Source: Negativicoccus succinicivorans
GTDB lineage: Bacteria > Bacillota > Negativicutes > Veillonellales > Negativicoccaceae
DNA: 7,114 nucleotides
Assembly (NCBI RefSeq): GCF_018373335.1
Contig: NZ_JAHAHH010000070.1
Location: forward strand, 1 to 7,114
Direction of reading: 5' to 3'
Shown here one piece after another: positions 1 through 6,163 of the stretch. The notes under the pieces were generated by a model. The model did no database searches, had not been told where the DNA came from, and saw nothing but the letters and a program-made list of their open reading frames with translations. Made by a program: the position numbers and the translations under genes. Position 1 is the stretch's first letter. Every line of letters begins with the position of its first letter.

Positions 1-1341
1 ACCGGCGCCGTTCTTCTCGGCGACAAGAGAAAACTGACGGGAGCGGACGGAAGCATCGTTCTCGGTTCGGCGGATGAAAGCGCGGAAACCAACGTCAAGG
101 ACGCCACCGTCATCGGACATAACGCCAACACCACCGTCGCGAGCGGTGTAGCTCTCGGCAGTGATTCCGTAGCGGATCGCGGCAAAGCGGACGCGGCAAC
201 CGTATATCTCAATGCAGTTGACGAAGTCAAAGCGACCGTAAAAGGCGATTTGGCGGCCGTTTCGGTAGGAAATGCCAATGCGACCCGTCAGATCACAGGC
301 GTAGCCGCGGGTACAGAAGATACCGACGCGGTCAACGTCGCGCAGTTGAAAGCGGCAGCGAAAAATATTACTGACAGCTTCAACGACACGACGTTGCAGG
401 AAGGTGATAACGCGCTTTCCATTAAGGGGGACACGCTGAACCTTTCCGTGAAAGATACGAAGGGCAATGAAGTCACCGGCAGCGTGAACCTGAACGACCT
501 TAAGAGTGCGGTAAGTACTACCTACACGCTGGAAGGCGAAGAAAATGACAACAACACGACCACGATTTTCCTTAAAGGCAGCGATAAGAACGAACAGCAA
601 GTCACCGTCGCGACCAAAGACACGCGAAACACTATTGTGGACAGCGACACCGTAACCGTAGAAGCCAAAGCGCAAGAAGACGGCAGCAACGAATACAAGC
701 TGAACGTCAAGACGAACGGTAAGGTCGAGAAAGACAATAAAGGCATTGTCACGGGCGGAACCGTTTACAACGAAACAAGAATTGAAAACGACGGCAAATA
801 CATCAAAGCCGAAAATACGGCGAGCCAAAACCTGATTGCCTTGGACAAACAGGTCGACGCCAATACGACCAATATCACCAAGTTGGAAAATAACATTTAC
901 GACATGGGCGGTCGTATCGGAGAACTGGGCAACCGTGTCGACAGAGTCGGCGCGGGCGCGGCTGCGCTTGCCGCACTCCATCCGCTCGACTTTGATCGTG
1001 ATGACAAATGGGACTTCGCGGCCGGCTACGGTAATTACAGCGGCGCCCATGCGTTCGCTATCGGCGCGTACTATCGTCCCAATGAAGACACCATGTTCAG
1101 CGTCGGCGGCTCGTTCGGCGGCGGAGAAAACATGGTGAACGCGGGCGTTTCCGTCAAGCTCGGCCAGGGCAATAATGTATCGACCTCCAGAGTTGTTATG
1201 GCGAACGAAATCCAAGAGCTGAAAACAGCGAACGCGAAGATGCAGGACGAAAACATAGAAATCAAGAATGAAAACAAAGAGATGAGGAATGAAATCGAAA
1301 TTTTGAAAGAACAAATGCGGAAACTCATGGCAGCGAAATAA
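1..1341 (+). CDS. Trimeric autotransporter adhesin (YadA-like), 3' part, coiled-coil periplasmic tail
   Basis: The frame is open from base 1, so the 5' end (signal peptide and most of the head) lies outside the window; 446 residues are visible. Internal TTG/ATG codons are not taken as starts because YadA-head sequence continues upstream of them. Order by visible residue: head remnants with VALG/VIG motifs (1-95), neck RQITGVAAG...TDAVNVAQLK (96-118), beta-rich stalk (about 119-300), YadA anchor from GGRIGELGNRVDRVG to SVKLGQG (303-390), and a tail (391-446). The family forms homotrimeric outer-membrane adhesins that export their own passenger through a 12-stranded barrel. The tail has perfect heptads from I404 to L442 and no SLH domain. 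In this family the last barrel strand ends on the periplasmic side, so I infer a periplasmic trimeric coil. The anchor is nearly identical to that of the downstream adhesin gene. Family call is very secure; ligand unknown. Confidence 0.95.
   Translation, partial: TGAVLLGDKRKLTGADGSIVLGSADESAETNVKDATVIGHNANTTVASGVALGSDSVADRGKADAATVYLNAVDEVKATVKGDLAAVSVGNANATRQITGVAAGTEDTDAVNVAQLKAAAKNITDSFNDTTLQEGDNALSIKGDTLNLSVKDTKGNEVTGSVNLNDLKSAVSTTYTLEGEENDNNTTTIFLKGSDKNEQQVTVATKDTRNTIVDSDTVTVEAKAQEDGSNEYKLNVKTNGKVEKDNKGIVTGGTVYNETRIENDGKYIKAENTASQNLIALDKQVDANTTNITKLENNIYDMGGRIGELGNRVDRVGAGAAALAALHPLDFDRDDKWDFAAGYGNYSGAHAFAIGAYYRPNEDTMFSVGGSFGGGENMVNAGVSVKLGQGNNVSTSRVVMANEIQELKTANAKMQDENIEIKNENKEMRNEIEILKEQMRKLMAAK
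619..1200 (+). repeat. Near-identical stalk/anchor block, copy in the first adhesin gene
   Basis: This 582-base block, from the DTRNTIVDSD motif through the barrel to the VSTSRVVM motif, aligns without gaps to 4800-5381. I count 13 amino-acid differences in 194 residues, with further scattered silent changes. It is a dispersed coding repeat, not a mobile element. Confidence 0.9.
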
Positions 1342-1377
1342 AGAGCAGAAACGGAAAAGATCATTCTTTTGAAGCGG

Positions 1378-1413
1378 AAAAGGGTCACGGAGCATATGCG
1401 CCGTGACCCTTTT
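1378..1413 (+). terminator. Intrinsic terminator of the first adhesin gene
   Basis: A perfect 13-bp inverted repeat, AAAAGGGTCACGG (1378-1390) and CCGTGACCCTTTT (1401-1413), encloses a 10-base loop, 36 bases after the stop codon. The A-run on the left arm and T-run on the right arm mean it could act on both strands, although no gene converges on it. Seen directly in the sequence. Confidence 0.85.
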
Positions 1414-1436
1414 CGCATGGGGAATGCGTGTTTTTT
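1414..1436 (+). terminator. Second, back-up hairpin with T-tract
   Basis: CGCAT (1414-1418) pairs with ATGCG (1424-1428) around a GGGGA loop and is followed at once by TGTTTTTT (1429-1436). The stem is short (5 bp), but a six-T run directly after it is typical of rho-independent terminators. It abuts the first hairpin, so the two look like a tandem terminator. Function is inferred. Confidence 0.55.
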
Positions 1437-1676
1437 AGAGTGTGTTGCAGTTAAAGGGGAAGCAACCCCTTCCATTATAAACCTTCATTTCATGAATCGA
1501 TTTTACGCAAGTAAGCATTCCTAGCGGACATTGTGATCCGATGATGAGAAACGCCGGATTTATCACTTCGCTTATTGTGAAGAGGGGGCAAGACAACGCT
1601 TTGCACGTATTTAGTAAAAAGCAAATAAAAAGTAAGTAAAAAATAAACGCTTGTTTGGAATAACGCGTTTTTGGTG
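1437..1676. other. AT-rich intergenic spacer without a supported gene
   Basis: I find no supported coding sequence here. Open frames on the minus strand give low-complexity Leu/Phe/Tyr/Ile-rich translations expected from AT-rich DNA. Two small structures can be seen. One is AAGGGG (1454-1459) pairing with CCCCTT (1466-1471), which competes with GTTGC (1444-1448) pairing with GCAAC (1462-1466). The other is an imperfect inverted repeat, GTGATCCG (1533-1540) against CGG...ATCAC (1555-1566). A small RNA cannot be excluded, but no promoter or terminator pair supports one. Confidence 0.5.
1616..1643 (+). promoter_or_regulatory. Phased A-tracts upstream of the promoter (possible UP element or bent DNA)
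   Basis: Three A-tracts of 5, 5 and 6 bases start at 1616, 1627 and 1638, an exact 11-base spacing close to one helical turn. They sit 35-60 bases upstream of the -35 box of the second adhesin gene. Such phasing usually bends DNA and can stimulate transcription or attract nucleoid proteins. The tracts are seen; the role is inferred. Confidence 0.35.
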
Positions 1677-1705
1677 TAGACTTTATAGAATAAAATAGAT
1701 ATAAT
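1677..1705 (+). promoter_or_regulatory. Sigma-70-type promoter of the second adhesin gene
   Basis: TAGACT (1677-1682) matches the -35 consensus TTGACA at four of six positions. After a 17-base spacer comes a perfect TATAAT (1700-1705). Transcription would start near 1712 and give a leader of about 80 bases. The box lies downstream of both terminators, which fits independent transcription. Start site not proven. Confidence 0.65.
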
Positions 1706-1709
1706 AATA

Positions 1710-1768
1710 AGCATTGCATGTGAGATCCAACACCATATTACTCAAGTATGGCGTCATTATTTAATGCT
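1710..1768 (+). other. Possible folded 5' leader of the second adhesin mRNA
   Basis: AGCATT (1710-1715) can pair with AATGCT (1763-1768). Inside it a 7-bp hairpin forms from CCATATT (1733-1739) and AGTATGG (1745-1751, one G-U pair) with a 5-base loop. The fold ends 9 bases before the ribosome binding site and does not cover it. It may shield the 5' end of the mRNA; it matches no riboswitch class I know. Confidence 0.3.
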
Positions 1769-1777
1769 ATTTTATAT

Positions 1778-1783
1778 GGAGGG
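1778..1783 (+). promoter_or_regulatory. Ribosome binding site of the second adhesin gene
   Basis: GGAGGG ends 10 bases before the ATG at 1794. An ATG directly behind it (1784) would open a five-codon peptide, but with zero spacing to the Shine-Dalgarno sequence. The ATG at 1794 starts the ESPR motif and is clearly the start used. Confidence 0.85.
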
Positions 1784-1793
1784 ATGAAAGTCG

Positions 1794-4700
1794 ATGAATA
1801 AGATTTACAAGCTTGTTTGGAGTCAGGTCAAAAACACTTGGGTGGCCGCGTCGGAGATGGCGAAGAGTCATGGCAAGAGCGGTCAGGCAAGAGGAAGAGT
1901 GACTCTTGCCGCGACTGTTTTGGGAGTGCTCATGGCGACCGCGACGCCGGCGCTCGGCGTGTACGCGGCGGATCTTACCGCCGATCAGAAAGCGGTCTAT
2001 GACGCGGTATTGGCGAAATTGGAAGCCGATAAAGCGGCCGTGCACTATTTCTCTGTCAATTCCGACAACTTGAAGGGCACGGATGACAAATTATTTGATG
2101 ATTTTACCAATTACTCCAATAAGCTGGCGACCGGCACGCAATCAATGGCGATCGGGCGCATGGCGAGAACGCCGGTCACGGGCGCTATGGCCGTAGGACA
2201 TCACGCTGTGGCGGAAGGATTCTTTTCCGTGGCGATCGGACCGGACGCGTATGTCCCCGGGGAAAAAATCACCAGTGATGAATACAAACAGCTGTCGGAT
2301 GAGGATAAACAGCTGTACAGACCGGTAGATACTGCGGCTACTTCATATCTCAAAATCAAGATGAAATCGACCAAAGACGGACAAGACTCGTTTGAGGAAG
2401 AAGTCAACCAGGGCGTCGCTGTAGGCAGACACGCTCGCGTTCAACAGAAACGCGGCACGGCGATCGGTTCCTATGCGGAAACGTATGACCTCCAGGGAAC
2501 GGCGCTTGGCTTTGAGGCGCATGCGACAGCGGAAAATGCCACAGCTCTCGGCGCGACAGCGAAAGCGCGGGCGAAGAACGCGGTGGCGATCGGATTCGGT
2601 ACGGAAGCGGCATTTAATGACAGCGTGGCGCTCGGCTCGTTTTCCCGCGCGCAAACAAAGGCGGGAATCAGCGGCTGGGATCCGTTAAACAAGGCGATAT
2701 CCGGAGATAAAACTCATGTATGGACATCGACGCTCCCCGCCATTTCGGTCGGTAATGACCAAAAAGGACTGACCCGCCAAATCATTAATGTGGCGGCGGG
2801 CTATGAAGATACAGACGCCGTGAACGTAGCGCAGCTGAAGCATCTCCGCGAGAAACATGATGCGGATCGCGACGAGTTGAGCACGAGAATCAGCGCGAAT
2901 AACGGAGATATCAGTAAGCTTGGAGACAAGGTCCTGAACATGGGAGATGACATCAGAGCCAATACGGCGGATGTCACAAACCTGAAAGCCGGCTGGACGC
3001 TTAAAGACGCGAAGTCGGGCGCGAAAAACGTGCAGGCGAAAGGGGAAGTGAAGGTAAGCGGTGATAAATACATTACGCCGGTGGTCAACGCCTCAGGCCT
3101 TTCGCTCACGGTAGATGAAAAAGCGCTGAACACCCGGATCGGAAATCAGATTTCCGACTATATCGGGGACGATATTTCGCAAAACCAAACGGATATCAAG
3201 AACCTGCAAGCGGGCTTTACCATCAAGGATAAAAACAGCGGGTCTTCGGACGTCGCGCTTGGTGGCAAAGATAAAGCGGCGATCACCTTCCAAGCGGTCA
3301 CGCAGGAAGGCGACGGTACCGGTGATGTTCTTACGGCGGCCGTAAGTGATGATCGGACGGTCACTTACACGCTGAATACGAAGAAATTGAAACAGGATCT
3401 GGGTATCGGTGATAAAGGCGTCGGCACGATGAATTCGTGGAAACTGAAAGCGGGAGACGGAGCCGCCGCGGCTGTCGAAGATGGCGACACGGTCGCTTTT
3501 GACGTCAAGGAGCCGAACAAAGGTCTCACTGTGGAACAAGACGGAAATACCGTCAAATACGGTATTGACGGAAGCAAGATTGACCTCGCCGGTAATACGA
3601 GCATTACCAATCTGAGCAATAAAATCGAAAATAGCAAGATCCATTATTTCTCCGTCAAGAGCAAGGAAAATGCTACAGGCTCGAACTGGAATAACGACGG
3701 CGCGACTGGCGATAGAGCCATCGCTATCGGCGTGAAGACCGTAGCGTCGGGCAACGCAGCTTTCGCAACGGGCTGGGGGGCAAAGGCGACCGGATATTCG
3801 GATGTCGCCATCGGTACACAAGCGGAAGCGACCGGAGGTTGGGGCGTCGCCATCGGACAGTCGGCGAAAGCGCAGGCTAAGACCTCTGTTGCCATGGCGT
3901 ATGACGCCGAGGCGAAAGGCGCCAACTCAATGGCGATCGGTGTACAGTCGGAAGCAAGCGCTGATAACTCTACCGCCATCGGTCATTTCGCAAGGGCGCT
4001 TGGTGAAAGCTCAATGGCCTTAGGTGATTACGCGATTACCTCGACCTTGGACGGCACAGGAAAAGTTAATCAATCGGTAGCGCTCGGCTCGCATGCCCGT
4101 GTCGCTGCTGACAATTCTCTCGCTTTGGGAAATAACTCTCTCGCTAGCATCGCCGATGATGTGAAGACGGAAGCTTACTTATCCAAGGAAGCCTTCAAGA
4201 AAGAAAACGGAGTCGTATCTGTCGGCAATAAAGCATATACCATTGGCGATGAAACGATTGCGCAGAATTACCGCCGCATTACCAATGTAGCGGGCGGCGC
4301 GGATGACAATGACGCGGTGAATGTAGCGCAGTTGAAAGCGGTACAGAAAATCGCGGCGGCCAAGACCACTATCGAAGCGGGTGACAATGTTACTGTAGAA
4401 GCGGGCAGCGCGGATGGAAGCTATAAAATTTCCGTTGCCGACACGAAGCTGAAAGGGGCTACTAATGCGCTTTCCCTTACCGGCAACACATTGAAACTTT
4501 CCGTTGAAGATACGGCGGGCAATAAAGTCACCGGCAGCGTGGATCTCAAGACGATTCAGGATGCGGTTGACACCGACACTACCTACACGATGACAGGGAA
4601 AGAAAATGACGACAACACGACTACGATTTCCCTTACAGACAACGACGGCAACGAGCAGAAAGTCACGGTAGCGACGAAAGATACCAACACTTACACGACC

Positions 4701-5789
4701 GGCGGCACTTACGACGCGGCGAATAAGAAAATTACATTCACAAGAAATGACGACCAAACCTATGATGTGGACCTTGCCGACTTTGTGGGTAATGTGACGG
4801 ACACGCGAAACACCATCGTGGACAGTGACACCGTAACTGTAGAAGCCAAAGCGCAAGAAGATGGCAGCAACGAATACACGCTGAACGTCAAGACGGACGG
4901 AGTAATTGCGAAAGACAATAAAGGCATCGTCACGGGCGGCACCGTTTACAACGAAACAAGAATTGAAAACGACGGCAAATACATCAAAGCCGAAAACACG
5001 GCCGGGCAGAACCTGATCGCCTTGGACAAGCAGGTAGACGCCAATACGACCAACATCACTAAGTTGGAATATAACATTTACGACATGGGCGGCCGTATCG
5101 GAGAACTGGGCAACCGAGTCGACAGAGTCGGCGCGGGCGCGGCTGCGCTTGCCGCACTTCATCCGCTCGATTTCGATCCCGATGACAAATGGGACTTTGC
5201 GGCCGGCTACGGCCATTACAGCGGCGCGAACGCAGTCGCTATCGGCGCGTACTACCGTCCGAATGAAGACACCATGTTCAGTGTCGGCGGTTCGTTTGGT
5301 GGCGGCGAAAACATGGTGAACGCGGGCGTTTCCGTCAAACTCGGACAGGGCAATAACGTATCCACCTCCAAGGTCGCGATGGCGAAAGACATGCTGGATA
5401 TGCAGCGGCGCATGGCGGAAATGGAAGCGCAGATGGCGAAAATGCAAGGCTTCATCGGCGCACTTACAGGCATGGATGCGCAAGCCGCCATGTTCCCCGA
5501 TGTACCGGAAAATCATTGGGCGTATGAATACGTCAAAGGCCTTTGCGAACAAGGCATTATCGAAGGCTATCCGGACGGAACCTTTGCCGGAGATCGCGGC
5601 ATGACACGCTACGAACTCGCCGCCATGCTTTACAGAGCATTGGCGAAAGGCGTCAGCCTCGATGCTCGCGCGGTACAGGAATTCGCTCCCGAACTGGCGC
5701 GAATCCGCGTCGATGTCGTCACGAAAGACAACGACGGACAGCCGGTCATCGAACGAGTCCGCGTCAATGAAGAAAAGAAAGCGAAATAA
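1794..5789 (+). CDS. Trimeric autotransporter adhesin with tandem passengers and a C-terminal SLH domain
   Basis: A complete protein of 1331 residues. Order: ESPR-type signal (MNKIYKLVW...VAASEMAK, hydrophobic core 36-56, likely cleavage after VYA58); head 1 of YadA 14-residue repeats (117-290, with a 48-residue insertion at 159-206); neck 1 (328-351); coil and stalk (352-615); head 2 (642-786); neck 2 (828-850); stalk (851-1098); YadA anchor (1099-1186); Met-rich coiled coil (about 1196-1224); SLH domain (1234-1285) with FPDVPENHW, GYPDGTF and MTRYE; then a 46-residue tail with EFAPELARIRVDV, resembling the segment after the SLH of OmpM-type porins. The passenger should be a surface fibre and the SLH should bind peptidoglycan from the periplasm. 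The only cysteine I see is C1251, in the SLH. It has its own promoter and terminator. The ligand is unknown. Confidence 0.95.
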   Translation: MNKIYKLVWSQVKNTWVAASEMAKSHGKSGQARGRVTLAATVLGVLMATATPALGVYAADLTADQKAVYDAVLAKLEADKAAVHYFSVNSDNLKGTDDKLFDDFTNYSNKLATGTQSMAIGRMARTPVTGAMAVGHHAVAEGFFSVAIGPDAYVPGEKITSDEYKQLSDEDKQLYRPVDTAATSYLKIKMKSTKDGQDSFEEEVNQGVAVGRHARVQQKRGTAIGSYAETYDLQGTALGFEAHATAENATALGATAKARAKNAVAIGFGTEAAFNDSVALGSFSRAQTKAGISGWDPLNKAISGDKTHVWTSTLPAISVGNDQKGLTRQIINVAAGYEDTDAVNVAQLKHLREKHDADRDELSTRISANNGDISKLGDKVLNMGDDIRANTADVTNLKAGWTLKDAKSGAKNVQAKGEVKVSGDKYITPVVNASGLSLTVDEKALNTRIGNQISDYIGDDISQNQTDIKNLQAGFTIKDKNSGSSDVALGGKDKAAITFQAVTQEGDGTGDVLTAAVSDDRTVTYTLNTKKLKQDLGIGDKGVGTMNSWKLKAGDGAAAAVEDGDTVAFDVKEPNKGLTVEQDGNTVKYGIDGSKIDLAGNTSITNLSNKIENSKIHYFSVKSKENATGSNWNNDGATGDRAIAIGVKTVASGNAAFATGWGAKATGYSDVAIGTQAEATGGWGVAIGQSAKAQAKTSVAMAYDAEAKGANSMAIGVQSEASADNSTAIGHFARALGESSMALGDYAITSTLDGTGKVNQSVALGSHARVAADNSLALGNNSLASIADDVKTEAYLSKEAFKKENGVVSVGNKAYTIGDETIAQNYRRITNVAGGADDNDAVNVAQLKAVQKIAAAKTTIEAGDNVTVEAGSADGSYKISVADTKLKGATNALSLTGNTLKLSVEDTAGNKVTGSVDLKTIQDAVDTDTTYTMTGKENDDNTTTISLTDNDGNEQKVTVATKDTNTYTTGGTYDAANKKITFTRNDDQTYDVDLADFVGNVTDTRNTIVDSDTVTVEAKAQEDGSNEYTLNVKTDGVIAKDNKGIVTGGTVYNETRIENDGKYIKAENTAGQNLIALDKQVDANTTNITKLEYNIYDMGGRIGELGNRVDRVGAGAAALAALHPLDFDPDDKWDFAAGYGHYSGANAVAIGAYYRPNEDTMFSVGGSFGGGENMVNAGVSVKLGQGNNVSTSKVAMAKDMLDMQRRMAEMEAQMAKMQGFIGALTGMDAQAAMFPDVPENHWAYEYVKGLCEQGIIEGYPDGTFAGDRGMTRYELAAMLYRALAKGVSLDARAVQEFAPELARIRVDVVTKDNDGQPVIERVRVNEEKKAK
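2142..2663 (+). repeat. YadA-head repeats, head 1 of the second adhesin
   Basis: Eight 14-residue units of the type (S/G/A)xA(I/V/L)Gxx(A/S)xxxxxx start at residues 117, 131, 145, 207, 221, 235, 249 and 263, and a ninth begins at 277. Such units stack as a left-handed beta-roll in the trimer. Residues 159-206 (bases 2268-2411) interrupt the array between units 3 and 4 with a charged non-repeat segment. Confidence 0.85.
3717..4151 (+). repeat. YadA-head repeats, head 2 of the second adhesin
   Basis: Ten units begin at residues 642, 656, 670, 684, 698, 712, 726, 740, 761 and 775. All complete units are 14 residues except the one at 740, which is 21 because of a seven-residue loop (near TSTLDGTGKVNQ). 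The array follows a second head-start motif, HYFSVKS, at 617-623 and leads into neck 2. Confidence 0.85.
4800..5381 (+). repeat. Near-identical stalk/anchor block, copy in the second adhesin gene
   Basis: Partner of 619-1200. Similarity drops sharply past 5381, where the periplasmic tails differ, and is lower upstream. Two direct copies 4.2 kb apart could recombine and fuse the first gene's head to the second gene's tail. Confidence 0.9.
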
Positions 5790-5818
5790 AACTTCATAAT
5801 CGGTATAATCGACGAAAG

Positions 5819-5852
5819 AAAAACCCCAAGGCTGCACAGCCTTGGGGTTTTT
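5819..5852 (+). terminator. Strong intrinsic terminator of the second adhesin gene
   Basis: A perfect 15-bp stem, AAAAACCCCAAGGCT (5819-5833) with AGCCTTGGGGTTTTT (5838-5852), closes a GCAC tetraloop 29 bases after the stop codon. The right arm ends in five T. This is a textbook rho-independent terminator and separates the second from the third adhesin gene. Confidence 0.92.
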
Positions 5853-6146
5853 GCTATGGCAACATGACAAGTCGGGAGATTTTATGGCCTGACCTCGCGC
5901 ATACCGTAAGCGGGGGCCTGCCCATGGAAAAATAAAAAGAACCCGTTCGGTCAGCCGGTCCGTTCGTCGGGAAAAGCGTCAGCGGCGCGTACGGAAAAAG
6001 AGAAGTCGAATTTCACGTATTGTAAAAAAATAAACAGCTGCGCCGATTAAATTTTACGAGATCAGAGAAAAATCAATAAGGAAAAAATAAAATAGGGGGA
6101 TAGCATTAAGGCGAGAAGTACCCGTTATTATCTTTTTATTATAATC
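5853..6146. other. Intergenic spacer before the third adhesin gene
   Basis: No supported coding sequence. Bases 5880-6000 are GC-rich, while about 6010-6146 are AT-rich as expected of a promoter zone. A TATAAT is present at 6140-6145, but it would start transcription inside or at the ribosome binding site and has no matching -35 box. A weak pair TTGTAA (6020-6025) and TTAAAT (6047-6052) has a 21-base spacer. The promoter of the third gene is therefore unresolved. Confidence 0.45.
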
Positions 6147-6155
6147 AGGAGAGGG
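6147..6155 (+). promoter_or_regulatory. Ribosome binding site of the third adhesin gene
   Basis: AGGAGAGGG ends 8 bases before the ATG at 6164. An ATG at 6156 abuts the Shine-Dalgarno sequence and reaches a stop after three codons, so it is not the start. The ESPR motif begins at 6164. Confidence 0.85.
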
Positions 6156-6163
6156 ATGTACTT

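Noticed and set aside
250..1341. TTG at 250 as the start of the first gene
   Set aside because: The same frame is open to base 1 and encodes YadA-head motifs upstream, and no signal peptide follows 250.
1536..1557. TGATGAGAAAC resembling a hammerhead ribozyme core
   Set aside because: The leading C of CUGAUGA, a stem II between the core halves and a cleavage triplet with flanking stems are all missing.
1435..1719. Minus-strand frames of 94 and 74 codons in the intergenic region
   Set aside because: Low-complexity Leu/Tyr/Phe/Ile translation from AT-rich DNA, overlapping the promoter of the second gene and lacking a convincing ribosome binding site.
1784..1801. Five-codon peptide (MKVDE) overlapping the start of the second adhesin gene
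   Set aside because: Its ATG touches the Shine-Dalgarno sequence with no spacer, so it would hardly be translated. A similar accidental ATG lies at 6156.
4179..5870. 563-codon open frame on the minus strand, opposite the 3' half of the second adhesin gene
   Set aside because: Long antisense frames are expected opposite repetitive, biased coding DNA. The translation is rich in Arg, Val and Phe without any domain I recognise, and it would start inside the terminator region. The + strand frame has clear homology features throughout.
5880..6000. GC-rich spacer stretch as a gene remnant
   Set aside because: All short frames close quickly (for example, 23 codons on the minus strand) and none resembles an adhesin or any family I recognise.
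6140..6145. Perfect TATAAT before the third adhesin gene as a promoter
   Set aside because: Transcription would begin near 6152, inside the ribosome binding site, and the -35 position shows no fitting hexamer.
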